From AC-32 sp963772975 (GTDB taxonomy: Bacteria; Actinomycetota; Thermoleophilia; Gaiellales; Gaiellaceae), in the NCBI GenBank assembly GCA_963772975.1, contig CAVYZH010000004.1:62001-126000 (forward strand): a stretch of 64,000 nucleotides of DNA, read 5' to 3'. The position numbers were made by a program, and so were the translations under genes. The notes beneath the pieces are model-generated. The model did no database searches. It was not told the origin of the DNA and saw nothing but the letters and a program-made list of their open reading frames with translations. Every line of letters starts with the position of its first letter. Position 1 is the stretch's first letter. Of this stretch, positions 8,154 to 17,285 are shown piece by piece.

Positions 8154-9014
8154 GTGGAGCTGACCGCCAAGAACACCGCGATCGTCGTCGACTCGACAGC
8201 CGACTTCCCCGAGGCGCACGAGCGGTTCCCGAACTGGCGGGTCGTGCCGCTGTACGTGCGCTTCGGCGACGAGAGCTTTCGCGACTACGTCGAGCTCTCG
8301 CCCGAGCAGTTCTACGCGAGGCTGCGCACCTCCAAGGAGACGCCCTCGACCTCGCAGCCGACCCCCGGCGACTTCCTCACGGTCTACGAAGAGCTCGCGG
8401 GCTACGAGCGGATCCTCTCGATTCACATCGCGGGCAAGCTCTCGGGGACGATCGAGAGCGCGCGCACCGCGGCCCGCGAGCTCGGCGGCGAGCGCGTGCG
8501 GACGATCGATTCCGAAAGCGCCTCGGCGGCTATCGCGATGCTCGGGCTTGCGATCCAGCGGCGGCTCGAGCGCGGCACGAGCGACGAGGAGGTCGACGCC
8601 CTCGTCGAGCGCTACCGCCGCGAGGCGGGGCTGCTCTTCACCGTCGACACGCTCGAGTTCCTGGCGCGGGGGGGTCGCATCGGCCGTGCCCGCGCGTGGG
8701 CGGGCGAGCTGCTGAACATCAAGCCGATCCTTTCGATCCGGGACGGCGAGGTGCTGCCGATCAAGCGCGTGCGCGGGAACCGCAAGGCGTTCCTCGAGTT
8801 CGCCTCGGCGTTCGAAGCGGCCACGGTCGACCGCTCGAGCCTGCGCGTCGGCATCGCCCATGCCGAAGCGCCGGATCGCGCCGAGGCGCTGCGCAAGCTG
8901 GTGCGAGACAAGCGTCCCGCGGCGGAGATCGAGGTGGTCACGACGCTCGGCCCGGTCGTCGGAGCTCACGCCGGCCCGGGAACGATCGGGTTCTTCTGGT
9001 ACGACGAGGTCTAG
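8154..9014 (+). CDS. DegV family fatty-acid-binding protein (FakB-like)
   Basis: 286 residues with the DegV pattern: DSTADFPE at the N-terminus, the STSQPTPGDF loop, the SGT triad in the lipid-phosphate pocket (KLSGTIESA), and FTVDTLEFLARGGRIGRA in the second domain. DegV/FakB proteins bind one fatty acid and present it to FakA for phosphorylation. Proximity to fakA supports this. Its 3' end overlaps the convergent ferredoxin reductase gene by 4 bases. Confidence 0.88.
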   Translation: MELTAKNTAIVVDSTADFPEAHERFPNWRVVPLYVRFGDESFRDYVELSPEQFYARLRTSKETPSTSQPTPGDFLTVYEELAGYERILSIHIAGKLSGTIESARTAARELGGERVRTIDSESASAAIAMLGLAIQRRLERGTSDEEVDALVERYRREAGLLFTVDTLEFLARGGRIGRARAWAGELLNIKPILSIRDGEVLPIKRVRGNRKAFLEFASAFEAATVDRSSLRVGIAHAEAPDRAEALRKLVRDKRPAAEIEVVTTLGPVVGAHAGPGTIGFFWYDEV

Positions 9015-10129
9015 GCGGCGACTTGCTCCGCCTCGAGCACCGCGGCCAGCTCGGTGCGCAATGCGCCGACGTCGGCAGGGCGGTTCGCGGCCAGCGCCGC
9101 GACGGTCGCGCCGCGCTCGTCGCGGTAGCGCGCGACGAACGAGCCGGGCTTGCCCTCGAGCTCAACGGTCGCCCACGACTCGGCGTGGCCGACGTACTGG
9201 AGCCGCAGTCCGAACTGATCCGACCAGAAATACGGCAGCGCAGTGTGCGGACGCTCCTCGCCGAGGATTGCGTGCGCCACCGCGGTGCCCTGGCCCGCGG
9301 CGCTCGTCCAGTGCTCGACCCGCAGGCGCCGGCCGAGCAGCGGATGCCAGGCCTCGGCGACGTCGCCCGCGGCGAAGATGCCCGGGATCGAAGTTCGGCC
9401 GCAGGCGTCGGTCGGGATGCCGTTCCCCCCGGCGCACGCGACGGTCTCGGGAGCGACTCCGACCGCCACGACGACGACGTCGGCGTCGAGCTCGCTGCGC
9501 TTGACGGGAGCGCCAAGCCGTAGCTCGACGCCGGCCTCCGCGTAGCGCGCTGCCAGCAGCGAGCCCACCTCATCGCCGAGCACGCGCTCGAGCGGGGCCC
9601 GCGCCACGTCGACGAGCGTCACCGAGGCGCCCAGCGAAAGGGCAGTGGAAGCAACCTCCGTGCCGACGAAGCCGGCCCCGACGACGGCGAGGCGTGCGCC
9701 CGGACGCAGCTCTTGGCGCAGGGCGGCTGCATCCGCGAGCGTCCGCAGCGTCTGCACCCCGGGTCCGCTCCAGCCCGGGAGCCTTCGCGGGGTGGCGCCC
9801 GTGGCGAGCACGAGCGCGTCCCAGAGGAGCTCCTCGCCGAGGTCGGTGGAGGCCGTGCGCTGGTCGGGATCGACGCCGACGACTCGCCGGCCGAGCAGCA
9901 GCTCGATCCCGCGCTCGGCCCAGAACGAGGGCGGCCGCAGCTCGAGCGACGCCGCCTCGCGCGAGCCCGCGAGATGCTCCTTCGAGAGCGCGGGCCGCTC
10001 GTACGGGGGAACGGCCTCGGCGCCGACGAGCCGGAGCTCGCCGTCGAACCCGTTGGCGCGGAGCGTCTCCGCGCAGCGGGCGCCGGCGAGCCCGGCGCCG
10101 GCGATCAGCACGCGCCGAGGAGCGCTCAC
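9011..10129 (-). CDS. FAD-dependent ferredoxin reductase (pyridine-nucleotide-disulfide oxidoreductase family)
   Basis: 372 residues. There is an FAD-binding GxGxxG motif at the N-terminus (IAGAGLAGARCA), a second Rossmann motif for NAD(P)H (AVVGAGFVGTEVA), and the FAD-closing IPGIFAAGDVAE. This layout matches rubredoxin/ferredoxin reductases that feed small ferredoxins. The GTG start overlaps the upstream ferredoxin stop, and it is the last gene of a six-gene - strand operon. It probably passes electrons from NAD(P)H to the adjacent ferredoxin. Confidence 0.9.
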   Translation of the reverse strand: MSAPRRVLIAGAGLAGARCAETLRANGFDGELRLVGAEAVPPYERPALSKEHLAGSREAASLELRPPSFWAERGIELLLGRRVVGVDPDQRTASTDLGEELLWDALVLATGATPRRLPGWSGPGVQTLRTLADAAALRQELRPGARLAVVGAGFVGTEVASTALSLGASVTLVDVARAPLERVLGDEVGSLLAARYAEAGVELRLGAPVKRSELDADVVVVAVGVAPETVACAGGNGIPTDACGRTSIPGIFAAGDVAEAWHPLLGRRLRVEHWTSAAGQGTAVAHAILGEERPHTALPYFWSDQFGLRLQYVGHAESWATVELEGKPGSFVARYRDERGATVAALAANRPADVGALRTELAAVLEAEQVAA

Positions 10130-10338
10130 GCCGCCGCCTCGTCCTCGACGGCCTCGACCCTGATGGCGCCCATCGGACAGGTGCCGGCGGCCTCGACCAC
10201 ATTCGGGTCGTCGGTCTCGTGGACGACGACGTTGGCGATGCCGTCCGGGCCGAGCTCGTAGGCCTCGGGCGCGAGCTCGACGCAGGAGCCAAAGCCGCTG
10301 CAGAGGCTGCGGTCGATCGTGATTCGGTAGGTGTTCAT
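10126..10338 (-). CDS. Small ferredoxin, probable 3Fe-4S type
   Basis: 70 residues. Cysteines at 13, 19 and 54 follow the C-x5-C ... CP pattern of actinobacterial 3Fe-4S ferredoxins, with Gly-Phe-Gly where a fourth cysteine could stand. The acidic surface and C-terminus are typical of a soluble electron carrier. The ATG at 10338 follows a good AGGAGG ribosome-binding site. It is coupled to the reductase downstream and overlaps the membrane cytochrome upstream by 4 bases. Confidence 0.88.
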   Translation of the reverse strand: MNTYRITIDRSLCSGFGSCVELAPEAYELGPDGIANVVVHETDDPNVVEAAGTCPMGAIRVEAVEDEAAA

Positions 10339-10940
10339 CTCGAGGTACCTCCTGTTGGCGGGTCGGTGGCGGGAACGTGCGAAGGCCGGGGACCGCGGGA
10401 CGGCGCGGGCCGGGCGGGCGCGACGGTCAGCACGCGCCACGCCGTCCCGGCGCTGACCGCGCCGACCGCGCCGACGTAGAGCCAGATCGCCCACGGCCGC
10501 GCCGAGTCGGTGCCGGCGGCGAGCCCGTGGACGGTCGCCAGCGTGAAGACGAGGTAGGTCGCGTAGTGCAGGCGCCGCCAGTTCTTGACGCCGATTCGCT
10601 TGCGCAGGCCGAAGGAGACGTAGATCAGCACCATCAGCTCGGCGCCGAGAACGCCCAGCCCCGTCCAGAGCGGGCGGTACGGGACGAGGCCCGGCACGAA
10701 GAGCGCCGTCGGCGTGATCTTCACCGTCGTGTCGAGCACGAGCGTGATGCCGTGGATCGCGACCGCTCCGAGGCCCAGCAGCGCGAGGAACCGGTGCAGG
10801 TCGGTGACCGTGGGCTGGCGGACGGCCTTCCCGAACGGCTTCGACTTGACGACCAGGCCTGCGAGCACCGAGAGCGTCAGCAGCACGTAGGCGGTCAGCC
10901 CGGACGCACGGGCGAGGATCCAGAACGTCGGGTCCTTCAC
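10335..10940 (-). CDS. Ferric-reductase-like transmembrane haem protein
   Basis: 201 residues with about five to six hydrophobic helices. Two histidine pairs, His49/His63 and His125/His138, lie on neighbouring helices at 13-14 residue spacing, as expected for stacked b-type haems in the ferric reductase/MsrQ superfamily. It has no fused flavin domain; the ferredoxin and reductase encoded after it may take that role. The last 35 residues are a Pro/Arg-rich cytoplasmic tail. The start overlaps the apbE stop. The electron acceptor on the far side is unknown. Confidence 0.82.
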   Translation of the reverse strand: MKDPTFWILARASGLTAYVLLTLSVLAGLVVKSKPFGKAVRQPTVTDLHRFLALLGLGAVAIHGITLVLDTTVKITPTALFVPGLVPYRPLWTGLGVLGAELMVLIYVSFGLRKRIGVKNWRRLHYATYLVFTLATVHGLAAGTDSARPWAIWLYVGAVGAVSAGTAWRVLTVAPARPAPSRGPRPSHVPATDPPTGGTSR

Positions 10941-11794
10941 GCGAGGCCTCCGGCGATCACGGTCCGGCCGTCGCTTGCGACAAGCACTGCCGGCACGCCC
11001 TCGGCCGCTGCCAGTTGCTCGCCCGCGAGGAAGAGCGACTTCGCGAGCACCTCCGCCTCGACGGCCGTCGGCGCGACGGCGGTCACGCGCAGCAGGTCGC
11101 CGTCGGCGCAGCGGCCCGTGGTGGGGTCGATCAGATGGTGGCGTTCCTCGCCGTCCCGGCGCCAGCGGCGCCGGTCGCGGCCGGAGGTGGCGATCGCGGC
11201 GTCCTCCAGGGCCAGCGTCAGCGTGTCGCCGGTGGTCTCGACCCCGACGCGCCAGCCGAGTGCGTCCGGCCGGCCCCGCGCTGCGATGTCGCCGCCCGCG
11301 TCGACGAGCGCAGGGCCGGCCGCGGAAAGGATCGCCGCTGCGCGGTCGACGGTGTAGCCCTTTCCGATCCCGCCGAGGTCGAGGTGCGTCCCGGACTCGA
11401 GCTCGATCGTCCGCCCGGCGATCCGGACCGCACCGCCGCAGCGGGCGACGGCGCGCCCCGAAGGTCCGTCGGGTGCGACGTCCTCGAACGTCCGGTCGTA
11501 GCCGGCGGCGACGAGCGCGTCGTGGACGGTCGGGTCGAACCGTCCTCCGGTCCTCTCCCGCGCGTCGAGCGCGAGGTCGACCACGGCGAGCAGGTCGTCG
11601 CCGGCCTCGAGGCGTCCCGCGCGGTTCAGCGCCGAGAGCTCCGACTCGGGCCGGAAGCGCGAAAGCAGCGCCTCGACCCGCTCGAACTCGCGCTCGGCGG
11701 ACTCGAGAGCCGCGTCGGCCGTGGGCCCGGAGTTGGCGGCAAGGAACAGGGCGACATCGGTGCCCATCGCGCGGAAGCGGCGGCGCTGGATCAC
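10937..11794 (-). CDS. apbE: ApbE family FAD:protein FMN transferase
   Basis: 285 residues with ApbE hallmarks: FRAMGTDV at the start, GRFDPTV, LDLGGIGKGYTVD, DAGGDIA and HHLIDPTTGR. ApbE attaches FMN covalently to Thr/Ser in extracytoplasmic flavoproteins. No signal peptide is evident. No FMN-binding-domain target is encoded in the operon, which is unusual, because apbE next to a ferric-reductase-like gene normally implies one. It lies between the haem protein and a small membrane protein gene, overlapping each by 4 bases. Confidence 0.9.
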   Translation of the reverse strand: MIQRRRFRAMGTDVALFLAANSGPTADAALESAEREFERVEALLSRFRPESELSALNRAGRLEAGDDLLAVVDLALDARERTGGRFDPTVHDALVAAGYDRTFEDVAPDGPSGRAVARCGGAVRIAGRTIELESGTHLDLGGIGKGYTVDRAAAILSAAGPALVDAGGDIAARGRPDALGWRVGVETTGDTLTLALEDAAIATSGRDRRRWRRDGEERHHLIDPTTGRCADGDLLRVTAVAPTAVEAEVLAKSLFLAGEQLAAAEGVPAVLVASDGRTVIAGGLA

Positions 11795-12141
11795 GAGGTC
11801 CTCGTGACGGTTACGGGAGGCAGGGTCACGATGCGCACCGAGGGCGCGGACGCGCGAGCTGCCGCAAGCTGCTGTTCGTGACGGCTAACGGCCGCGGAGA
11901 TCGCCCGGCGACGGGCAGCCAGCTGGACGCGGTAGACACGCCAGCGCCGTGCCACGACGCGCTGCACGACGAGGGACTCGTGGCGGAGCTTCTGCTCGCG
12001 CGCGGCCAGCGCCGCCCAGCGGGGATCGGCCTTCGCGGCGGCGTGCGGCGCCCACGGAGCCGCGGCGATCGCCGCCCAGGTCAGGAAGAGGACGAGCAGC
12101 GCGCCTGCGAAGGCATATAGGCGGACGACATGGTTAGTCAT
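11791..12141 (-). CDS. Small membrane-anchored coiled-coil protein, unknown function
   Basis: I do not recognise this 116-residue protein. Residues 8-30 form one hydrophobic segment with a short cytoplasmic N-terminus. The remainder is an Arg/Ala/Gln-rich predicted coiled coil on the outside. It ends in a Val/Thr-rich stretch. It overlaps apbE downstream by 4 bases and the His/Asp-tail gene upstream by 8, so it belongs to the electron-transfer operon. Confidence 0.6.
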   Translation of the reverse strand: MTNHVVRLYAFAGALLVLFLTWAAIAAAPWAPHAAAKADPRWAALAAREQKLRHESLVVQRVVARRWRVYRVQLAARRRAISAAVSRHEQQLAAARASAPSVRIVTLPPVTVTRTS

Positions 12142-12511
12142 CGCTACCGCCGCCGTCGTCTTCGCCCTCGTGGTCGTCGCCTTCGTGCGAGCGGTGCTTG
12201 ATGACGATCACCGGAGCGGGGCGGACGTACTGCACCCGTGGCGCGGACGCCGAGTTCGTCGGTGCCGACGCGGGCGTCCCGGCCGGGACCTGCGGGAGCT
12301 TCGGCGGCCGCTTCGCAAGCGCGCGCCGAAGGGACGCCGCCTGGATGTTCAGCAAGCGGCTGCGCCGTTCCAGCTGCGCCGACTGGGATTGCGTGCTCAC
12401 GGCCTTCGCCTGCGGTCCGCCGAGCCGAGCCGTGTTGATCGCGGCGACGGCGCCGAGAGCGGCTGCGAGGCCGAGGAAGATGGCGATCAGTAATGCGTGT
12501 TTGCGGGCCAT
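12134..12511 (-). CDS. Small anchored protein with His/Asp/Gly-rich C-terminal tail (tail protein A)
   Basis: 125 residues, unrecognised. The ATG at 12511 follows AGGAGG at ideal spacing. One hydrophobic segment (residues about 6-24) could be an anchor or signal peptide. Then come a Gln/Arg-rich helix, a Pro/Ala/Ser linker and a tail ending HEGDDHEGEDDGGGSDD. The tail resembles those of the proteins at 18321-18617 and 20777-21160. Metal binding is plausible from composition but not shown. It is the first gene of the - strand electron-transfer operon. Confidence 0.65.
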   Translation of the reverse strand: MARKHALLIAIFLGLAAALGAVAAINTARLGGPQAKAVSTQSQSAQLERRSRLLNIQAASLRRALAKRPPKLPQVPAGTPASAPTNSASAPRVQYVRPAPVIVIKHRSHEGDDHEGEDDGGGSDD

Positions 12512-12649
12512 GTGGTTCCTCCTGGGGAGTCGACTCCTACCGTACGAGCGCGTCGTCCAAGCCCGGGACAAGCCCGAGTAAAGGTTCGGCAGATCGCGGT
12601 TCGGGTTTCGTTAGCGAGCCCCGTGTGGCCGGATGTCTGCGGCGGTTCC

Positions 12650-12655
12650 TAGACT
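12650..12655 (+). promoter_or_regulatory. -10 box of recG, leaderless
   Basis: TAGACT ends 8 bases before GTG 12663. This spacing is why that GTG is preferred over the ATG at 12633, which lies upstream of the box. Confidence 0.55.
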
Positions 12656-12662
12656 GGCCGGC

Positions 12663-14711
12663 GTGGCGAGAGGCTTTGCCGGAGTGGAGCCGCCCGCGGC
12701 ATGGCCGCGCCTGCGCGGGACGCCGCGACCGGAGCGCGCGGAGCAGGCGGTGTCGTCGCTGAGCGGCGTCGGCCCGGCGCTCGAGAAGAAGCTCGCCAAG
12801 CTCGGCCTGCGCAGGGTTCGCGACCTGCTCGAGCACCGGCCGCACCGTTACGAGGCCGCCGTCCCCGAACGCCGGATCGCCGACCTGCTGGCCGAGGAGG
12901 AGGCCGCGATCGCCGGCGAGGTGCGCTCGGTCTCGGTGCGCCGCCCGCGCCGTAACCTCGCGATCGTGAACGCCCGGGTCGGCGACGAGAGCGGTGAGAT
13001 CATCGCCGTCTGGTTCAACCAGGCGTGGCTCGAGGAGAAGCTCCAACCCGGGACGCGTGTGCGGCTGCGCGGGCAGCTGAAGCGCAATGGCTTCCAGGTT
13101 CGCTCGTACGATCTGAACGGCGTCGCGGCGACCGCGGACTTCGCGCCCGTCTATCCGGCCAGCGAGGAGGTGACGCCGCAGCGGCTGCGCGGGCTCGTCG
13201 AGCGTGCGCTGCCTGCGGCGCGCGACCTGCCCGACCCGCTGCCTGCGGAGCTGAAGGCGGCCGAGGGGCTGCCGCTGCGGGCCGACGCGCTCTGGGCGCT
13301 GCATCGGCCGCGCTCGCTCGAAGAGGGCGAGACGGGGAGGAGGCGGCTCGCGTTCGACGAGCTGCTCGTGCTGCAGGTAGGGCTCGCGCGAGCCCGCGCA
13401 GGCCGCGAGGCTGCCGTCGCGCCTGCGCTGGGTGTGCCGGGCGAGCTGGTCGCCCGCTACCGCGAGCTGCTGCCGTTCGAGCTCACAGGGGACCAGGATT
13501 CCGCGATCGTCGAAATCGACCGCGACCTCGCCGGCGAGGCGCCGATGCAGCGGCTGCTGCAGGGCGACGTCGGCTCCGGCAAGACGGTGGTCGCGCTCTA
13601 TGCGCTGCTGCGTGCGGTCGAGACCGACCGGCTGGGCGCGCTGATGGCGCCGACGGAAACCCTCGCTGAGCAGCACTTTTTGACGATCGAGCCGCTCTGC
13701 ACGCAGCTCGGCGTGCGCGTCGCGCTCCTGACCGGCTCGGTCAAGTCGGAGCTCGCCGGCGCGCAGATCGTCGTGGGCACGCACGCCCTGATTCAGGAGG
13801 GCGTCGACCTTCCCGAGCTCGCGGTCGCCGTCGTGGACGAGCAGCACCGGTTTGGCGTCGAGCAACGCCGGGCGCTCACCGAGGGCCGCGCTCCGCACGT
13901 GCTACACATGACCGCGACGCCGATCCCGCGCACGCTCGCCCTGACCCTCTACGGCGACCTCTCCGTGACCGAGATCGCGAAGCCGCCGGCCTCGCGCAAG
14001 CCGATCGTCACGGCGTGGGTGACGGCCGAGCGCTCGTCCGAGGCCTACAAGCGGTTGCGCGCGCACCTCGACGCGGGTCGGCAGGCGTACGTGGTCTGCC
14101 CGCTGATCGAGGAGTCCGAGACGTCGCAGTCGCGCGCCGCCGAGGCCGAGGCCGAGCGGCTGCGGCGGGCCGAGCTGCGCGAGTACCGCGTCGGTCTCCT
14201 ACACGGGCGGCTGCGGCCCGCCGAGCGGCGCGAGCTGATGGCGCAGTTCAAGGCGGGCGAGCTGGACGTGCTCGTGGCGACGACCGTGATCGAGGTCGGC
14301 GTCGACGTCCCGAACGCGACGATCATGATCGTCCAGGAGGCCGACCGCTTCGGGCTCGCCCAGCTACACCAGCTTCGCGGCCGCGTGGGTCGTGGCGCCG
14401 AGCAGTCGTACTGCCTGCTGATCTCGCGCCAGCGTGAGGAGCTGACCGACAACGCCCAGGAGCGGCTGCAGGCGCTGGTCGACTCGAGCGACGGCTTCGA
14501 GCTCGCCGAGAAGGACCTCGAGCTGCGCGGCGAGGGCCAGCTGCTCGGCACCCGCCAGGCGGGTGTCTCCGACCTGCACTTCGTCCACTGGCGAGCCGAC
14601 CGCCCGTTGCTCGAACGGGCGCGCGAGGCGGCCGAAGGCCTCGTCGACTATCAAGGCCCGCTGGCCGAGGACGTCGAGCGAGTCTTCGGCGAGCGCGAGC
14701 TCGCGGCATGA
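12663..14711 (+). CDS. recG: ATP-dependent DNA helicase RecG
   Basis: 682 residues, normal for RecG. An N-terminal wedge/OB domain (GVGPALEKKLAKLGL, then RLRGQLKRNGFQVRSYD) precedes the superfamily 2 helicase core. The core has Walker A GDVGSGKTVV, the DEQH box in VVDEQHRFGVEQR, MTATPIPRTLALT and the C-terminal QLRGRVGRG. It remodels stalled forks and branched DNA. The stop overlaps the next gene start (ATGA). Confidence 0.96.
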   Translation: MARGFAGVEPPAAWPRLRGTPRPERAEQAVSSLSGVGPALEKKLAKLGLRRVRDLLEHRPHRYEAAVPERRIADLLAEEEAAIAGEVRSVSVRRPRRNLAIVNARVGDESGEIIAVWFNQAWLEEKLQPGTRVRLRGQLKRNGFQVRSYDLNGVAATADFAPVYPASEEVTPQRLRGLVERALPAARDLPDPLPAELKAAEGLPLRADALWALHRPRSLEEGETGRRRLAFDELLVLQVGLARARAGREAAVAPALGVPGELVARYRELLPFELTGDQDSAIVEIDRDLAGEAPMQRLLQGDVGSGKTVVALYALLRAVETDRLGALMAPTETLAEQHFLTIEPLCTQLGVRVALLTGSVKSELAGAQIVVGTHALIQEGVDLPELAVAVVDEQHRFGVEQRRALTEGRAPHVLHMTATPIPRTLALTLYGDLSVTEIAKPPASRKPIVTAWVTAERSSEAYKRLRAHLDAGRQAYVVCPLIEESETSQSRAAEAEAERLRRAELREYRVGLLHGRLRPAERRELMAQFKAGELDVLVATTVIEVGVDVPNATIMIVQEADRFGLAQLHQLRGRVGRGAEQSYCLLISRQREELTDNAQERLQALVDSSDGFELAEKDLELRGEGQLLGTRQAGVSDLHFVHWRADRPLLERAREAAEGLVDYQGPLAEDVERVFGERELAA

Positions 14712-15250
14712 GCGTTCTGCGACGGCGCCGGCTGTTACGTCGCCTTTCGGCGCGCGACGACGCACAGCGCTGGTCGGCCGCGTCCGAGCTCGCTCGTAGC
14801 AGCGACGAGCGGACGCTCAGGCGCATCGAGCGGATGCTCGAGGGCAAAGGTCACGAGCGGGGCCGGGTCGCGGCGGCCTACGTGCTCGGCTTCAGCGGCG
14901 AGAGGGAAGTCGCGGGAGTGCTCGCGCGTCGGCTCTCCGACCGCGACGAGTGTCCACCGGTGCGCGCGCATGCGGCGGAGGCGCTCGGACACCTGCTCCA
15001 GTTCGAGCCGGTGCTGGCCGAGTACCGAAGCGCGATCGTCGCCTCGCTCACCGACCCGGAGCCCGAGGTGCGCTTCTGGTGTGCCTTCGCCGCCGGGGCG
15101 CTGGAGCTACAGGAATCGCGTCCGAGGTTGGAGCGGCTGCTTGCCGACGACACACTCTTGGAGGGTTGGTGGACGGTAGGGCAGGAAGCGGAGTGGGCGC
15201 TTCGCTGCCTGTACGGCGAGGGTCATCCGCCTCTCCCAGATCGGGTCTAG
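14708..15250 (+). CDS. HEAT-repeat-like protein, unknown function
   Basis: 180 residues composed of Ala/Leu/Arg-rich helical pairs resembling HEAT or PBS-lyase repeats, for example DAQRWSAASELARS, VRAHAAEALGHLLQ and PEVRFWCAFAAGAL. Such proteins are generally scaffolds. There is no signal peptide or membrane segment. It is coupled to recG by an ATGA overlap and followed 4 bases later by rsmD. Confidence 0.7.
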   Translation: MSVLRRRRLLRRLSARDDAQRWSAASELARSSDERTLRRIERMLEGKGHERGRVAAAYVLGFSGEREVAGVLARRLSDRDECPPVRAHAAEALGHLLQFEPVLAEYRSAIVASLTDPEPEVRFWCAFAAGALELQESRPRLERLLADDTLLEGWWTVGQEAEWALRCLYGEGHPPLPDRV

Positions 15251-15254
15251 CAGG

Positions 15255-15793
15255 GTGCGGATCATCGCCGGCTCGCATAAGGGCGCACGCATCTACGCGC
15301 CCAAGGGTCGCGACACCCGACCAACCGCCGACCGCGTTCGCGAAGCGGCGTTCAATCTGCTCGGCCCGGGCGCCGCCGAGGATGCGAACGTGCTCGACCT
15401 GTTCGCCGGCTCTGGCGCGATGGGGCTGGAGGCGCTCTCGCGGGGAGCCGCCCACGCGACCTTCGTCGAGAGCGACCGCGAGGCCTGCCGCACCATCAAT
15501 CGCAACCTCGACAAGCTCGCGCTCGAGAACGCCACCGTCCTCTGCCAGGACGCCCTGACCGCCCTCCGCGCCGACGCCCGGGCCGGCACCCGCTACGATC
15601 TCGTGCTGCTCGACCCGCCCTACAGGCGGTTTTCTTCCCTGCAAAACGCCATGATTCGGCACTTGCCAGACATCCTCGCGCCCGGCGGCACTCTGCTCGT
15701 CGAGACGGGCGCGGACGAGGAACCCGAGCTGCCGCTGTCGAAGCGGACGACCCGCCGCTACGGCGCGGCCCGCCTGACCCTCTTCGACACCGA

Positions 15794-15797
<4 letters not shown>
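15255..15797 (+). CDS. rsmD: 16S rRNA (guanine-N2) methyltransferase RsmD
   Basis: 180 residues, the family length. It begins MRIIAGSHKGARI, typical of RsmD, followed by the RPTADRVREAAFN motif, the AdoMet loop VLDLFAGSGAMGLEALSRGA and the catalytic LLDPPY. It methylates a guanine in 16S rRNA. The GTG start is 4 bases after the HEAT gene stop. The stop overlaps the coaD start, the conserved actinobacterial rsmD-coaD pair. Confidence 0.95.
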
Positions 15798-16305
<508 letters not shown>

Positions 16306-16309
<4 letters not shown>

Positions 16310-16641
16310 GCGAGTTCGACCAGCTCGAGGCGCTGCTCGCGAGCGGCGACCACGTCAGGCTTCCGAAGAGGCAGGCCCAGGATGTGCTGCAAAAGCTGCG
16401 CGCGCGGGGCGGGAAGAGCGACGCCGCCGAGCGGATCGAGGCGCAGCTGGCCCAGTCGGACGAGGTCGAGCTGGTTCCCGGCGACGCCGCCGAGCTGCTC
16501 GAGGAGCTGCGCGCGAGCGGGCGCCGCTGGGTGTTCGGCAGCGACGAGCCACGCGAGCACGAGCCGCCGCGAGCCACGCCGCCCGAGCCCGAGCCTGAGC
16601 TCGAATCCACCAGTTGGCTTGGCCGCTTGTTCGGCAGGTAG
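16306..16641 (+). CDS. Unknown 111-residue protein with acidic linker and C-terminal aromatic/basic peptide
   Basis: Not recognised. Residues 1-75 are charged and helical. A Pro/Glu-rich linker (EPPRATPPEPEPELE) follows, then a short conserved-looking end STSWLGRLFGR. This arrangement (folded part, disordered acidic linker, short aromatic/basic tail) recalls FtsZ-like C-terminal docking or amphipathic membrane-targeting peptides, but that is only an analogy. It overlaps coaD and sits just before a SepIVA-like division gene. Confidence 0.6.
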
Positions 16642-16647
16642 CGGCTG

Positions 16648-16653
16648 TAAACT
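16648..16653 (+). promoter_or_regulatory. Possible -10 box of the SepIVA-like gene
   Basis: TAAACT lies 12 bases before the ATG at 16665, with a GGAGA ribosome-binding site in between, so a short leader is likely here. Confidence 0.4.
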
Positions 16654-16664
16654 CCGGAGAACCG

Positions 16665-17174
16665 ATGGATGTACTGGTTCTGATCGACAAGCTCGACGAC
16701 CTCGTGCACAACGCGAAGGCTGTACCCCTCACCGACCAGGTGCGGATCGACCGCGAGGAGATCTACGACATCCTCGATCAGATGCGCGCCACCATCCCCG
16801 AGGAGATCAAACAGGCGCGCTGGATCGTCAAGGAGCGCCAGGAGATGCTGGCCGAGGCGAAGCGGGAGGTCGATCGGATCCTGGGCGAGGCGCGCGAGCA
16901 GGCCGTGCGCGAGGCGTCGCAGACCGAGATCGTCAAGCTCGCCGAGCGTCAGGCCGGCGACATCATCGACGACGCCCGGCGCCAGGCCCGCGAGACGCGA
17001 CTCGAAATAGAGGACTGGGCCGACTCGATCCTCTCGACGCTCGAGGTCAACCTCGACAAGTTCCTCGTCGCCGTCAGGCGCGGCCGCGAGCGGCTGCACG
17101 AGCGTTCGCAGGAGTCGGTCGTCGCCGGCGTCGCCGCCGGGGTCGAGAGCACGAACGACGACTACCCCCTATAG
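16665..17174 (+). CDS. SepIVA/DivIVA-like coiled-coil cell-division protein
   Basis: 169 residues, almost wholly helical and charged. It opens with MDVLVLIDKLDDLVHNAK, followed by heptad-like Glu/Arg/Ala repeats (residues about 45-140). It occupies the coaD-yceD interval that holds SepIVA (DivIVA-like, septation) in mycobacteria and its counterpart in Streptomyces. Synteny and composition therefore support the call; no catalytic motif exists. It is shorter than mycobacterial SepIVA. A 74-nt structured repeat begins 22 bases after its stop. Confidence 0.72.
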   Translation: MDVLVLIDKLDDLVHNAKAVPLTDQVRIDREEIYDILDQMRATIPEEIKQARWIVKERQEMLAEAKREVDRILGEAREQAVREASQTEIVKLAERQAGDIIDDARRQARETRLEIEDWADSILSTLEVNLDKFLVAVRRGRERLHERSQESVVAGVAAGVESTNDDYPL

Positions 17175-17196
17175 CCGCCGGTTTGACGTGTCCATC

Positions 17197-17270
17197 GTGT
17201 CGACCGGTCATTTCAGACGGACGCGCAGGCAGAGCCCGCGCGTCCTGAGGACGGCGTCGCAAGCGACGCC
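17197..17270 (+). repeat. 74-nt structured repeat, copy 2
   Basis: Matches the reverse complement of 7656-7729 at 64 of 74 positions. Stem I is 17219-17226 with 17238-17245 (8 bp, 11-base loop); stem II is 17253-17260 with 17263-17270. The palindrome GACCGGTC is at 17202-17209. The pair C17222-G17242 is A-T in the other copy, a compensatory change. The ribosome-binding site of the nitroreductase gene follows directly. Confidence 0.7.
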
Positions 17271-17285
17271 TTAGGAGCCTCTCGA

